From Psychrobacter raelei (GTDB lineage Bacteria; Pseudomonadota; Gammaproteobacteria; Pseudomonadales; Moraxellaceae): a stretch of DNA of 64,000 bases. The translations under genes and the position numbers were made by a program. Numbering within the stretch: the stretch's first letter is position 1; the number at the start of each line of letters is the position of its first letter. Shown piece by piece: positions 1 to 9,203 of the stretch. The stretch is taken from positions 1,178,001-1,242,000 of the forward strand of contig NZ_CP093310.2 in NCBI RefSeq assembly GCF_022631235.3, written 5' to 3'. The notes below the pieces were generated by a model. It saw nothing but the letters and a program-made list of their open reading frames with translations. It did no database searches and was not told where the DNA came from.

Positions 1-1069
1 AGCCCCCAACCGCCGCCATCTTAAACATTTTTTTATAACCGGATTTGTCGGTGCTGATGTAGTGCTCACCGACACGACCCGAATTTTCAGTGATTTTGCG
101 TGACAATAGCTTGGTGTTGTTATTGATTAAATAACCAATGCTGTAGCGGCGTTTGACACTGACGATAATGGCTTGTGCCAGCTCAATGATGGCGCGGTCA
201 CGATTTTTGTGATTATCAGCGAGCAGCTCACTTAAGATGCGCATTCTTTTTAGGCTTTGCTCAAGGCGCAGCAGCATATTGGTCAAGCGAATTGAGATAC
301 CCGTCTTATAAATACGCTTACGTACCGTACTCACGATATTATCGCACTGCTCAAGCATCACCAATAGTGGGGCAGGGTCAATTTGCTGCCGCGGTGTCAC
401 ATCTTTGTAGTTGTCTAATTGATGCGCTTCTCGATACTCATTGGCAAACAATACCGCCTCTTGGTTTTGTGCCACAAAGGCAGCAGAATAGTCGAGCATC
501 TGCGGATAGGCCTTCATTAAATCAGGGTGCAGGCCTATGCCACTCACACGGTAAGATAAAATGACCATGGCATTTAAGATATTGTTTTTTGCGGTGGCAA
601 CTAAGTCAGAGTGTGCGTCATCGACCATCACCAAGTCGACCAGCTCATCCCATAGCCGGCTGTCGATGCTGGCAAGCCAACGCTCATCGTGTTTGCCATC
701 GAATAAATAAGCCACAAGCTCAACAATAGAATCATCTTCTGGAAGCAGGGGCACAAAGCGGTGGCCAATTAAGCGCATAAGGCTATTGGAGAAGGTTTGA
801 TCTGATAAGATACCGGTATCGGTAAATAGCGACATGCGGTGGTATTTATTTAGTAAGGTCAACACGAATATGGCCAGGCCGTTGGCGTATTCTGGATGCT
901 TACGTAGCAGCTCATTCAGCGCTCGAATCTGCTCATTAATACAGGCTGGGTTGTCTTTATATTCGGTCTCTGATACTCGCAAAGTATCAATTAATCTTTT
1001 GAGCACATAAGGCTCAGGGGTGTCGCTTAGTGCATTTATTTTATGCAAAATATCTTTTAATTCTGCCAC
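1..1069 (-). CDS. Gcr-family site-specific recombinase (C-terminal part beyond the window)
   Basis: This is the N-terminal 356 codons of a protein that runs off the left edge. It starts at GTG (complement of 1067-1069), directly after an out-of-frame TAA, with AAGGG about 10 bases upstream. The visible part is a soluble, mainly helical protein with many Leu and charged residues. Just before the edge it reads GEHYISTDKSGYKKMFKMAA followed by VGG. That resembles the conserved junction of the Gcr/SpecificRecomb family (Pfam PF10136), in which a helical N-terminal half precedes a membrane-like half. The family takes its name from a gonococcal recombinase, but its biochemical role is poorly established. 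Family members are about 650-700 residues, so roughly half is visible. Identification rests on recalled family pattern; the frame itself is certain. Confidence 0.7.
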   Translation of the reverse strand, partial: MAELKDILHKINALSDTPEPYVLKRLIDTLRVSETEYKDNPACINEQIRALNELLRKHPEYANGLAIFVLTLLNKYHRMSLFTDTGILSDQTFSNSLMRLIGHRFVPLLPEDDSIVELVAYLFDGKHDERWLASIDSRLWDELVDLVMVDDAHSDLVATAKNNILNAMVILSYRVSGIGLHPDLMKAYPQMLDYSAAFVAQNQEAVLFANEYREAHQLDNYKDVTPRQQIDPAPLLVMLEQCDNIVSTVRKRIYKTGISIRLTNMLLRLEQSLKRMRILSELLADNHKNRDRAIIELAQAIIVSVKRRYSIGYLINNNTKLLSRKITENSGRVGEHYISTDKSGYKKMFKMAAVGG

Positions 1070-1220
1070 TTAGTTACCCTTATTCGATCAGATAGTGTGA
1101 AGGTATCTTAAAGTCCTAAAAATTACAATAACTTTAATGACATATAGCCCGTCGCAACCCGCTAAATCAACAAAATTATTGCAACTTTTTATTACCAAAA
1201 AAACCGCAACACACTACGAC

Positions 1221-1249
1221 AAAAAAGACAGCTACGAGAGCTGTCTTCT
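1221..1249 (-). terminator. Rho-independent terminator after acyl-CoA dehydrogenase 1
   Basis: AAGACAGCT and AGCTGTCTT pair over nine bases around a 5-base loop. On the minus strand the stem runs into a T tract of six. It lies about 60 bases beyond the stop codon of the 1308-3092 gene. Confidence 0.85.
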
Positions 1250-1307
1250 TGCTAATTTGAGGGTTAATTATAGCTTATTTTAAGAAAATTAAAGCTGTAT
1301 TAAATAA

Positions 1308-3092
1308 TTAGCTAATATTTTGTTCAAAATAGTCTAAGTCAAAGTCCATGATAGGATCGCTGCCTGTTTTAACCATCTCAGCATGAGCATGAATACGTGG
1401 TAGGATACGGCCGACGAAGTAGGTTGCTAGTTTTAGCTTGTTCGCATAGAACTCACCTTCTTTGTCGTGTGCTGCTTCTACCATCATTGAGAACATAAAC
1501 GCATAGCATAGGTAGCCCATTGCGTGTAGGTAGTCTACCGCACAACCATTGATTTCACTCTTACGGGTGCTGATATTAGTCAGAACGGTTTTGGTTAGCT
1601 CTTCAATGGTGTCTGCTGCATCTAACGTTGCTTGCTTGATTTCGTGATCAGCTTTCATATTAGCAACGAAGTCACGGATTTCAGCCAAGAAGTTCTCTAG
1701 GTATTTGCCATTGTTACGGGCAATTTTACGGCCTAATAAGTCTAGGGCCTGAATGCCGTTTGCGCCTTCATAGATTTGAGAGATGCGCGTGTCACGAACG
1801 ATTTGCTCCATACCCCATTCGCGGATATAACCATGACCGCCGAATACTTGCTGGCTGTCTACTGCCGCTTCGAATGCTTTATCCGTTAAGAATGCTTTAG
1901 CAATAGGGGTGAGCAGGGCAACGCGAGCAGCAGCAGCTTGGGCGTTATCAGCATCAACACTGAATTTAGATTCATCTAATTGCTTAGCCACATACATCGC
2001 AAAGCAGCGTGATGCTTCAGCGTTTGCACGCGCGTTTAATAGCATACGTCGTACGTCTGCATGGTGAATAATCGCATCAGCAGGCTTTTCAGGGCTTTGG
2101 ATTTGAGTGTCACTACGGCCTTGGCCACGGTCAAGGGCATAAGCAGCAGCATTTTGGTAGGCAAGCTCAGTACCACCTAGGCCTTGAAGACCCATGGTGA
2201 CACGCTCATAGTTCATCATAACGAACATAGAGGCAAGACCGGTGTTCTCTTCACCAACCATCCAGCCTTTCGCACCATCAAAGTTCATCACACAAGTGGC
2301 TGAGCCTTTGATACCCATTTTGTGCTCGATAGAGCCTGCGGCCAATGCGTTACGATCACCTAAGCTACCGTCTGCATTAACAATGAATTTAGGCACGACG
2401 AATAAAGAGATGCCTTTAGACCCTTCTGGGGCATTGGGGGTTTTGGCCAGTACTAAATGGATGATGTTCTCAGTAAGGTCATGCTCACCGCCTGTAATGA
2501 AGATTTTGGTGCCAGAGATAGCATAGCTGCCATCCTCATTAGGGGTAGCTTTGGTCTTGATGATGCCCAAGTCAGTACCAGCATGCGGCTCAGTTAAGCA
2601 CATGGTGCCGGCCCATTGGCCTGAGTACATTTTTTCAAGGTAGGTTTGCTTTTGTTCTTCAGAAGCTGATGCTAATAGGCAAAGCGTCGCACCAACAGAT
2701 AAGTTAGGATAAAGAGCGAAAGCTTGGTTGGTGGTAAAAACCATCTCTTCGGTTAACATGGTTACCATTTTAGGGAAGCCTTGACCGCCATATTCAGGGT
2801 CGCCGCCTAGACCAATCCAGCCGGCTTCTGCATACTGCTTAAACGCATCTTTAAAGCCGGCAGGTGTGGTAACAACGCCATCACCTTGATAAGTAGCACC
2901 TTCTTCGTCACCAGTACGGTTTAAAGGGAGCAATACGTTTTTAGACAGCTTAGCCATCTCCTCTAGCACCATGTTGACCGTGTCCATATCAACGTGAGCT
3001 AGATTTTCGTTCGCTTGCCAGAATTTTTCAACATCAAATACGTCATTTAGCATAAAACGCATTTCATCTAAGGGGGGATTATAAATAGCCAT
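1308..3092 (-). CDS. Acyl-CoA dehydrogenase, FadE/DmdC-like (paralogue 1)
   Basis: This flavoprotein of 594 residues should carry out the alpha,beta-dehydrogenation of acyl-CoA thioesters (fatty-acid beta-oxidation or a related acyl-CoA pathway), passing electrons to ETF. The domain order is N-terminal helical domain, beta domain (MCLTEPHAGTDLG, then FITGGEHDL), C-terminal helical domain (VFGGHGYIREWGMEQIVRD) and an extra C-terminal region typical of the 590-600-residue subfamily. The catalytic glutamate is probably in QIYEGANGIQ. The ATG at 3092 is preferred over an in-frame start at 3278: it has AAAGGA upstream and begins MAIYNPPL like the family, while the longer version would start with unrelated residues inside the intergenic DNA. 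It is paralogous to the next gene, but each has its own terminator. Substrate chain length cannot be told from sequence. Confidence 0.9.
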   Translation of the reverse strand: MAIYNPPLDEMRFMLNDVFDVEKFWQANENLAHVDMDTVNMVLEEMAKLSKNVLLPLNRTGDEEGATYQGDGVVTTPAGFKDAFKQYAEAGWIGLGGDPEYGGQGFPKMVTMLTEEMVFTTNQAFALYPNLSVGATLCLLASASEEQKQTYLEKMYSGQWAGTMCLTEPHAGTDLGIIKTKATPNEDGSYAISGTKIFITGGEHDLTENIIHLVLAKTPNAPEGSKGISLFVVPKFIVNADGSLGDRNALAAGSIEHKMGIKGSATCVMNFDGAKGWMVGEENTGLASMFVMMNYERVTMGLQGLGGTELAYQNAAAYALDRGQGRSDTQIQSPEKPADAIIHHADVRRMLLNARANAEASRCFAMYVAKQLDESKFSVDADNAQAAAARVALLTPIAKAFLTDKAFEAAVDSQQVFGGHGYIREWGMEQIVRDTRISQIYEGANGIQALDLLGRKIARNNGKYLENFLAEIRDFVANMKADHEIKQATLDAADTIEELTKTVLTNISTRKSEINGCAVDYLHAMGYLCYAFMFSMMVEAAHDKEGEFYANKLKLATYFVGRILPRIHAHAEMVKTGSDPIMDFDLDYFEQNIS

Positions 3093-3278
3093 AAAAAGTC
3101 CTTTAATATTTTTAGAATTGTACTGAGCTAAGTTTAGCTTATAACAAAGCTTGAATACGGTTTGGTCACTTATAGATACAAATTTTTGTACAGTCAGCTT
3201 TAACAGACCGACTTTTAAGAGTCGCTGATGTTGTAGTACAGAGAGCAGTACATAGGCTGATACCGATAGGGCGGGCAA

Positions 3279-3312
3279 AATAAGTGCTACTGTCTCAAGA
3301 GTAGCACTTATT
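3279..3312 (-). terminator. Terminator after acyl-CoA dehydrogenase 2
   Basis: AATAAGTGCTAC and GTAGCACTTATT form a perfect 12-bp stem with a 10-base loop, followed by TTTTG on the minus strand. It lies about 50 bases past the stop of the 3361-5154 gene and separates the two paralogues transcriptionally. Confidence 0.75.
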
Positions 3313-3360
3313 GGCCTAGCTATATAGCGGCTATGAGTACCTAATCATAGAAGTAGTTTA

Positions 3361-5154
3361 TTAAAAAACAAACTGATCCACATCCATGCTCATGTAAGGC
3401 TCAGCGCCTGACTCGATACGGGCTACGTAAGTGCGAGTGCGTGGTAATAACTTGCTGTAGTAGAAGTGAGCGGTTTTGATTTTCGCATCATAAAAACCGG
3501 TTTCTGTGGTGCCATCAGCCAATGCTTTTTGAGACACAGCAACCATACGTGCCCATAAGTAAGCTAGGGTCACATAGCCACTGAAGTACATGTAGTCTAC
3601 GGCAGCGGCACCTACTGAATCTGGGTTTTTGGTCGCTTGCTCACCGATACGAGCCGTTAATTCAGCCCACTCAGTATTTAGCTTTTCAAGAGGGGCAATG
3701 AATTCAGCCATCGCTTCATTGTCTTGATGTTCTTGACAGAATTTATGAATAACTTTGGTAAAGTTGGCCAGCATCTTACCTTGTGAGCCCAATACTTTAC
3801 GGCCCAATAGGTCTAAAGATTGGATTTCAGTGGTGCCTTCATATAAGCATGCGATACGGGTGTCACGTACGTTTTGCTCCATACCCCATTCACGGATAAA
3901 GCCATGACCACCATATACTTGAACGCCATGGTTGGCAGCTTCATAGCCAGTTTCTGTTAAGAATGCTTTGGCAATTGGCGTCAATAAAGACAGCATTTGA
4001 TCCGCGTACTGCTGCTCTTCGCCTGTGCCTTTGGCCACAGTATCAGCAAACATGGCCAAATAATAAACTAAGGCGCGTCCACCTTCAGCGAAGGCTTTTT
4101 CGGTCAATAGCATGTTGCGAACAGCCGGATGCACGATAATAGGATCGGCTACTTTCTCTGGCGCTTTAGCACCAGATAGTGAACGCATGGCCAGACGCTC
4201 TTTGGCATATTCTAGCGAGCCTTGGAACGCCACTTCTGATGCAGTCAGACCTTGAACGGCGGTACCGATACGCGCCACGTTCATAAAGGTAAACATACAG
4301 TTTAGGCCACGGTTTTCTGGGCCAATTAAGTAACCGGTTGCACCATCGAAGTTCATCACACAGGTGGCAGAAGCTTTGATACCCATTTTGTGTTCAATTG
4401 AGCCACAAGTGACTTGGTTGCGCTCCGCTAAGCTGCCGTCAGCGTTAACGTTCACTTTTGGTACGATAAATAGTGAGATACCTTTGGTGCCTTCAGGGGC
4501 GCCTGGTAAACGGGCCAATACAATATGAATGATGTTATCAGTCATATCATGTTCACCGGCTGAGATGAAGATTTTTTGACCGGTAATGGCATAAGTACCA
4601 TCGCCTTTAGGTTCTGCTTTTGTACGGATAATACCTAAGTCGGAGCCGGCATGCGCTTCGGTGAGACACATGGTGCCTGACCATTCACCGGTGACCATTT
4701 TTTCTAAGTAAATGGCTTTTTGCTCATCCGTACCGTGGTGCTCAAGTGTGGCAATCGCGCCATGAGATAGGCCAGGATACATTGAGAATGACCAGTTGGC
4801 TGAGCCCATGATTTCGTTAACCACAGTACCTAAGGAGAACGGCATGCCTTGACCGCCAAACTCTTCTTCAGCAGCAAGCGCTGCAAAGCCTAGCTCACAG
4901 TATTGTTTATACGCTTCTTTAAAGCCTTTTGGTGTGGTTACTTCACCATTATTAAACGTACAGCCTTCTTCGTCACCGCTACGGTTTAAAGGGGCAATTT
5001 CGTTTTCAGCAAAGCTGGCAGCCGCTTCAATATAACTGTCAATAATGTCACGCTCTACCTCTTGGTATGGCGCTAAGCTTTGGTAATGTGCAGTGCTGTC
5101 TAAAAGCTCATGTAAAACAAACTGCATGTCACGAAGAGGGGCTTTATATTGCAT
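3361..5154 (-). CDS. Acyl-CoA dehydrogenase, FadE/DmdC-like (paralogue 2)
   Basis: This 597-residue FAD-dependent acyl-CoA dehydrogenase has the same architecture as its downstream neighbour. Shared blocks include MCLTEAHAGSDLGIIRTKAE, FISAGEHDMTDNIIH, YGGHGFIREWGMEQNVRDTR and LYEGTTEIQSLDLLGRK, the last with the likely catalytic Glu in YEG. It starts with ATG (MQYKAPLRDMQF); the upstream bases TAAGGATAGCCTC offer an AGGA ribosome site. The pair looks like an old tandem duplication: motifs match throughout, but many loops differ in sequence, which suggests different acyl substrates. ETF is the expected electron acceptor; no ETF genes lie nearby. It belongs to the long subfamily that includes DmdC (3-methylmercaptopropionyl-CoA dehydrogenase), but I have no evidence for that particular substrate. 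Confidence 0.9.
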   Translation of the reverse strand: MQYKAPLRDMQFVLHELLDSTAHYQSLAPYQEVERDIIDSYIEAAASFAENEIAPLNRSGDEEGCTFNNGEVTTPKGFKEAYKQYCELGFAALAAEEEFGGQGMPFSLGTVVNEIMGSANWSFSMYPGLSHGAIATLEHHGTDEQKAIYLEKMVTGEWSGTMCLTEAHAGSDLGIIRTKAEPKGDGTYAITGQKIFISAGEHDMTDNIIHIVLARLPGAPEGTKGISLFIVPKVNVNADGSLAERNQVTCGSIEHKMGIKASATCVMNFDGATGYLIGPENRGLNCMFTFMNVARIGTAVQGLTASEVAFQGSLEYAKERLAMRSLSGAKAPEKVADPIIVHPAVRNMLLTEKAFAEGGRALVYYLAMFADTVAKGTGEEQQYADQMLSLLTPIAKAFLTETGYEAANHGVQVYGGHGFIREWGMEQNVRDTRIACLYEGTTEIQSLDLLGRKVLGSQGKMLANFTKVIHKFCQEHQDNEAMAEFIAPLEKLNTEWAELTARIGEQATKNPDSVGAAAVDYMYFSGYVTLAYLWARMVAVSQKALADGTTETGFYDAKIKTAHFYYSKLLPRTRTYVARIESGAEPYMSMDVDQFVF

Positions 5155-5566
5155 GAGGCTATCCTTAAATGATAATAGTTTGGTTGAAAACCTAGAGGTT
5201 TAGACTGAACAAATCATATTGTTTGCACTAACGCTTTGGCTTATCTGACCAGCGGGCACTTAAATAAGTACAGTTGAAGACCGGGTAGGTATATCAATAA
5301 AAAATGATTTGGGGTACAAGCTATATAATTTGTTAACTATCAATGTCAGCAGCCACAGATAGGCAGAGACAAAATTATAAGTAAAGACTATAACTGCTAA
5401 ATATAAGCTATGGCTATTGCTATCACTGATAAAAACTTTTCAGGTAAAAGATAGATGCTAAGCCGTTATTTTACAAGCAGTTGCACAGACTTATGGGTCA
5501 CAAAAAATATATTGAATTAGCCATCGAATGGTTTTTACATCCAAAAAAACAGTAAATTCTGTATAT

Positions 5567-5591
5567 AAAAACAGGGGTGAGCACCTGTTTT
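5567..5591 (-). terminator. Hairpin, probable terminator of the rsmE transcript
   Basis: AAAACAGG and CCTGTTTT pair over eight bases with an 8-base loop, and on the minus strand the stem is followed by TTTTTATATA. It lies about 240 bases past the rsmE stop, just after the small reading frame at 5604-5780. The rest of 5155-5566 is AT-rich and I see no gene in it. Confidence 0.5.
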
Positions 5592-5603
5592 GACCCCGTC
5601 TTA

Positions 5604-5780
5604 TTAAGCGGCGAGGCCAAATGCAGCAATGAAATATAGAAGTATCAGGATAAGAATAAGGATAGGAATAGGGATAGGGATAAGGCGCGATAATGAGCAG
5701 TAAGACTGAGCAGAAGTGACAAAGAAAACCAATAGAGCTGTGATAAATAGGCCACTATTGTCGAAGCGACAGCAAGTCAC
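5604..5780 (-). CDS. Possible 58-residue hydrophobic protein downstream of rsmE
   Basis: A GTG-initiated frame of 58 codons lies on the same strand just past rsmE. Its product would have two hydrophobic stretches: LFITALLVFFV at about residues 11-21 and, after a short polar part, a second one at about 35-58. The second begins with alternating Ile with Pro or Leu, LIPIPIPILILILILL, because the DNA here is an imperfect 6-bp repeat. It then continues into YFIAAFGLAA. There is no convincing ribosome-binding site before the GTG, and I recognise no family. It could be a small membrane protein of the toxin-like kind, or a chance frame through a repeat. A terminator-like hairpin follows 13 bases after the stop. 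Confidence 0.22.
   Translation of the reverse strand: MTCCRFDNSGLFITALLVFFVTSAQSYCSLSRLIPIPIPILILILILLYFIAAFGLAA
5643..5684. repeat. Imperfect hexanucleotide repeat, seven units
   Basis: Seven six-base units follow each other on the plus strand, of the form GATAGG, GATAAG, AATAGG or AATAAG, the first (TATCAG) the most diverged. On the minus strand they read as codon pairs for Ile with Pro or Leu in the frame 5604-5780. Confidence 0.8.
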
Positions 5781-5786
5781 TTAAAG

Positions 5787-5838
5787 TTAGCTTTGGAAAT
5801 TAGCTTTGGAAGTTAGCTCTGCAAGTTAGCTCTGGGCG
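5787..5838. repeat. Four 13-bp tandem units across the rsmE stop codon
   Basis: Units TTAGCTTTGGAAA, TTAGCTTTGGAAG, TTAGCTCTGCAAG and TTAGCTCTGGGCG are contiguous. The last includes the rsmE stop codon (complement of 5826-5828) and its final codons, so the other three look like copies of the gene's end. Confidence 0.85.
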
Positions 5839-6728
5839 GGGTTGGTACTGATGTACATCAACGTGGCCAGTGCCACTACAGGAGCAGTCTCGGTGCGTAG
5901 GACACGGTTGCCCAGCTGCCACGGCAAGTAGCCGGTATTGCGTGCCAATTGATATTCAGCCTCAGATAAGCCGCCTTCTGCGCCAATGAGAATGTCAAAG
6001 CGGGGGAGGCAGGCTGCCGTAGAGTCAGGGTTAGTGCCCTTTATATTAACCAAGGCAAAGTGATCGGTTATTTGAGCGTTAACATCTAGGGTTTGTTGTT
6101 CTTGTTGACTGGGCACCGCCAATACCAAAGGTAGGATAGGCTGCTGTAGATACGACTGATAATAGTCTGCGTCATATAAGTGCTGCACCATGTGATGTAC
6201 CGCACCCATCTCACCTTGAAGCCACTGCTCAATACTCAGTGGAGACAGGATTAAGGTGGGGCGATTGAGCCGGCACTGCTCACTGGCGGATAATGCCACT
6301 TGCTGCCAGTGACTGAGTTTTTTGTCCACCTGATTGGCTTTGAGGCGTACTTCGCCATGCTGGCTGGTCAGTAGCTGAATGGTGGTCGCCCCAAGTTCAG
6401 TGGCTTTTTGAATGGCATAATCCATTCTATCCCCACGGCTCATGACCAAGGCTATGGTGCTATGATAGTTGCAAGTATTTTCAGCAGTATCTTGATGGAT
6501 AATCTTGACTGTGGCTGATTTTTTATCAATGCTTTCAAGCTCAACCAAGCTTTGACCACCAAGCCCGTCAAATATCCAGCTTTGCTCACCAACTTTGGCA
6601 CGTAGCACTCGGCACCAATGGTGATAAATGTCATCGGTTAAGCGTAGTGAGTCGCCTAACGGCCGTTGATGCAAGGCCTCAATAGATGCACTATGGTGCA
6701 AGCTTGAGTTGTAAAAAAAACGACGCAT
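5826..6728 (-). CDS. rsmE: 16S rRNA (uracil1498-N3)-methyltransferase RsmE
   Basis: RsmE methylates N3 of U1498 in 16S rRNA using S-adenosylmethionine. The protein has an N-terminal RNA-binding part beginning MRRFFYN and a SPOUT methyltransferase core with the trefoil-knot signature ILIGAEGGLSEAEY followed by LGNRVLRTETAPVVAL near the C-terminus. At 300 residues it is longer than the usual 240-250. The extra length is mainly a central stretch around residues 185-250, between the core halves, containing PSQQEQQTLDVNAQ. It begins four bases after the metF stop, so it is translated from the metF message and probably belongs to the ahcY-metF transcript. This pairs a SAM consumer with the enzyme that clears its product SAH. 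Confidence 0.93.
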   Translation of the reverse strand: MRRFFYNSSLHHSASIEALHQRPLGDSLRLTDDIYHHWCRVLRAKVGEQSWIFDGLGGQSLVELESIDKKSATVKIIHQDTAENTCNYHSTIALVMSRGDRMDYAIQKATELGATTIQLLTSQHGEVRLKANQVDKKLSHWQQVALSASEQCRLNRPTLILSPLSIEQWLQGEMGAVHHMVQHLYDADYYQSYLQQPILPLVLAVPSQQEQQTLDVNAQITDHFALVNIKGTNPDSTAACLPRFDILIGAEGGLSEAEYQLARNTGYLPWQLGNRVLRTETAPVVALATLMYISTNPAQS

Positions 6729-6732
6729 TTGA

Positions 6733-7596
6733 TTAAGCCTGTGTGCTGACAGAAGATAGCCCTAAAGATTCAACGAGACGCTTATTGGGTTCCACTCGGT
6801 TCATACTATAAAAATGAAGGGCAGGTACACCTTCAGAGATTAAGGTTTCGCATAAGCGGTGTACCACCTCAAAGCCAAATTCACGAATGGCCTTGCGGTC
6901 ATCGCCATAGTCAGCCAATTGCTTACGAATATAGCGAGGGATATCAGCGCCGCAGCTGTCAGCAAAGCGAATCAGACTGCTGGCGTTAATGATGGGCATG
7001 ATGCCGGCCACAAGGTTGTGTTTGTCAGTATCTACGCCGCGCTTTTCTAGCGCATCACGTAGGTATAAATAGCTCTCAGCGTTATAAAAAAACTGAGTAA
7101 TGGCTGAGTTTGCGCCTGCATTGAATTTATTCACCAAGTTTTGAATGTCAAAGTCGAAGCTTTTGGCTTGAGGATGCATTTCGGGATAAGCGGCAACTTC
7201 AATATGAAAATGGTCAGCACTGTGCTCACGGATATGACGCACTAAGTCTACTGCAAAAGGCAGCTCACCCATGCCCACTTGGCCAGAAGGCAAATCACCG
7301 CGTAGCGCAACCATACGGTTGATGCCGATGGATTTATAGAAGTCTAATAACTCTGAGATCTGTACTTTGTCATCACCAATACAGGAGATGTGCGGGGCAA
7401 TAGGCGTGTTGGCGCGATTTTGTAGCGTCTCTACGATACCTAAGGTACGGTTACGCGTGGTACCGCCAGCACCATAGGTGACTGAAAAGTAACTGGGCTC
7501 CAATTCATTTAAAGCATCAAAAGTTTGGCAGAGCTTTTCTACGCCCTCACTGGTCTTGGTGGGGAAAAACTCAAACGAGAATCTTGGCTTATTCAT
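6733..7596 (-). CDS. metF: 5,10-methylenetetrahydrofolate reductase
   Basis: MetF is a FAD enzyme that reduces methylene-THF to methyl-THF, the methyl donor for methionine synthesis. The 287-residue chain starts MNKPRFSFEFFPTKT, with the family's FEFFPP-like opening (here FEFFPTK). Other family blocks are FSVTYGAGGTTR, HISCIG, ALRGDLP, and TQFFYNAESY with GIMPI further on. Length is normal. AGGACAGGAC lies just before the ATG. It is downstream of ahcY with a 138-base gap holding a hairpin, and upstream of rsmE with a 4-base gap. The ahcY-metF order is also known from other gammaproteobacteria such as Pseudomonas, where both serve the methionine/SAM cycle. Confidence 0.95.
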   Translation of the reverse strand: MNKPRFSFEFFPTKTSEGVEKLCQTFDALNELEPSYFSVTYGAGGTTRNRTLGIVETLQNRANTPIAPHISCIGDDKVQISELLDFYKSIGINRMVALRGDLPSGQVGMGELPFAVDLVRHIREHSADHFHIEVAAYPEMHPQAKSFDFDIQNLVNKFNAGANSAITQFFYNAESYLYLRDALEKRGVDTDKHNLVAGIMPIINASSLIRFADSCGADIPRYIRKQLADYGDDRKAIREFGFEVVHRLCETLISEGVPALHFYSMNRVEPNKRLVESLGLSSVSTQA

Positions 7597-7656
7597 GTCC
7601 TGTCCTTGATAAAAAATATACAGCGCCTTAATAAAATAAAGAGGGCCTTAATAAGA

Positions 7657-7683
7657 GGCTGAGAAATTATTCATTTCTCAGCC
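7657..7683 (-). other. Stem-loop between ahcY and metF
   Basis: GGCTGAGAAAT and ATTTCTCAGCC form a perfect 11-bp stem with a 5-base loop. On the minus strand it is followed by TCTTATTAAGG, a poor U tract, so it may be a leaky terminator or an RNA-processing site that lowers metF-rsmE relative to ahcY. Confidence 0.6.
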
Positions 7684-7734
7684 CTTAATGTAACCCGTCT
7701 ACTGTCTAACGCTAAATACTAAAAAGGTTTAAGG

Positions 7735-9156
7735 TTAGTACTTATAGTCATCAGCTTTAAATGGACCTTCAACCGGCACACCTAGATACTCTGCTTGCTC
7801 TGGGGTTAGTTGGGTCATAACGCCATTGAAGCCAGCTACCATAGCGGCGGCTACTTCCTCATCAAGTTTTTTTGGTAATACTTTTACGTATAGACCCTTA
7901 GCACGCTCATCAGCGGGTAGCTCAGAGAATTTTTCTTGGTGTAAGTACATTTGAGCCAAGACTTGGTTGGCAAATGAGCCATCCATGACACGTGATGGGT
8001 GACCGGTGGCGTTACCTAGGTTTACTAGGCGGCCTTCTGCCAATAAGATGAGGTAATCGCTTTGGTCTTCTGAGCGATACACTTGGTGAACTTGTGGTTT
8101 GATTTCTACCCAGTTCCAAGTATCACGCATGAACTGAGTGTCAATTTCAGTGTCGAAATGACCGATATTACAGACCACAGCGCCTGATTTTAGAGCAGCA
8201 AGCATGTGCTTATCACACACATGGTAGTTACCTGTCGTGGTGACAATAAGGTCGGTGTCTTGTAATAGGCGAGTGTTGATGCCTTCTGCTGAATCAGTAT
8301 TTTTACCATCAATATAGGGAGATACTAACTCATAGCCGTCCATACAGGCCTGCATAGCACAGATAGGGTCTACTTCTGAGACACGTACAATCATGCCTTC
8401 TTGACGTAAGCTTTGCGCTGAGCCTTTACCCACATCGCCATAGCCGATAACCAGAGCACGGCGGCCGGCAAGTAACATATCAGTGGCACGTTTGATGGCA
8501 TCATTTAAGCTATGACGGCAACCATATTTGTTGTCGTTTTTAGACTTAGTAACCGCATCGTTTACGTTAATGGCAGGTACTTTTAGAGTGCCTTTATTAA
8601 GCATATCGATTAGGCGATGTACCCCAGTGGTGGTCTCTTCTGAGATACCATTGATGGTCTCAAGCATTTGTGGGTAGTCGTTGTGAATCAGCGCTGTTAA
8701 GTCACCGCCATCATCTAAGATTAAGTTGGCATCCCAAAGCTGGCCGCTGTCTTCACCGCCGACAAATAATTGTTGACGTAAGCACCACTCGTACTCTTCT
8801 TCAGTTTCGCCTTTCCAAGCGAATACCGGTACGCCGCTGGCCGCAATAGCCGCTGCTGCATGGTCTTGAGTTGAGAAGATATTACATGATGTCCAGCGTA
8901 CTTCAGCACCTAGAGCGACTAAAGTTTCGATCAGTACGGCGGTTTGGATGGTCATATGAATACAACCAAGAATCTTGGCACCTGCTAGAGGCTGTGCTTC
9001 GCTGTAGCGCTTGCGTAGGCCCATTAAGGCTGGCATTTCAGCTTCAGCTAAAGCAATCTCACGGCGGCCGTAATCGGCTAGGCTGATATCGGCGACTTTA
9101 TAGTCGTGGAAGTTTTCTAAATTGGTTTTTGAATCGACGTTAGACACTGCGTCCAT
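7735..9156 (-). CDS. ahcY: S-adenosyl-L-homocysteine hydrolase
   Basis: AhcY splits SAH into adenosine and homocysteine, relieving product inhibition of methyltransferases. The protein is 473 residues with tightly bound NAD. Visible blocks are [42 protein letters not shown] and the Rossmann motif [13 protein letters not shown]. The C-terminus is DDYKY, with the family's terminal Lys-Tyr. The ATG at 9156 is chosen because AAGGAG lies nine bases upstream and the N-terminus then matches the family. An in-frame upstream start at 9228 would add 24 residues that overlap the leader RNA. A candidate SAH riboswitch occupies the 5' leader, which would turn the gene on when SAH rises. Confidence 0.96.
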   Translation of the reverse strand: MDAVSNVDSKTNLENFHDYKVADISLADYGRREIALAEAEMPALMGLRKRYSEAQPLAGAKILGCIHMTIQTAVLIETLVALGAEVRWTSCNIFSTQDHAAAAIAASGVPVFAWKGETEEEYEWCLRQQLFVGGEDSGQLWDANLILDDGGDLTALIHNDYPQMLETINGISEETTTGVHRLIDMLNKGTLKVPAINVNDAVTKSKNDNKYGCRHSLNDAIKRATDMLLAGRRALVIGYGDVGKGSAQSLRQEGMIVRVSEVDPICAMQACMDGYELVSPYIDGKNTDSAEGINTRLLQDTDLIVTTTGNYHVCDKHMLAALKSGAVVCNIGHFDTEIDTQFMRDTWNWVEIKPQVHQVYRSEDQSDYLILLAEGRLVNLGNATGHPSRVMDGSFANQVLAQMYLHQEKFSELPADERAKGLYVKVLPKKLDEEVAAAMVAGFNGVMTQLTPEQAEYLGVPVEGPFKADDYKY

Positions 9157-9203
9157 CTCGAGCTCCTTGGTAGAAAATAAAAAAATTAAGGGGAAGAAAA
9201 CGC

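Noticed and set aside
292..564. 90-codon plus-strand frame
   Set aside because: It lies opposite the recombinase gene, which has the better protein character and a family match.
5444..5554. Short plus-strand frame ending in IEWFLHPKKQ
   Set aside because: It has no upstream signals and no recognisable relatives, and a frame of this size is expected by chance in AT-rich DNA.
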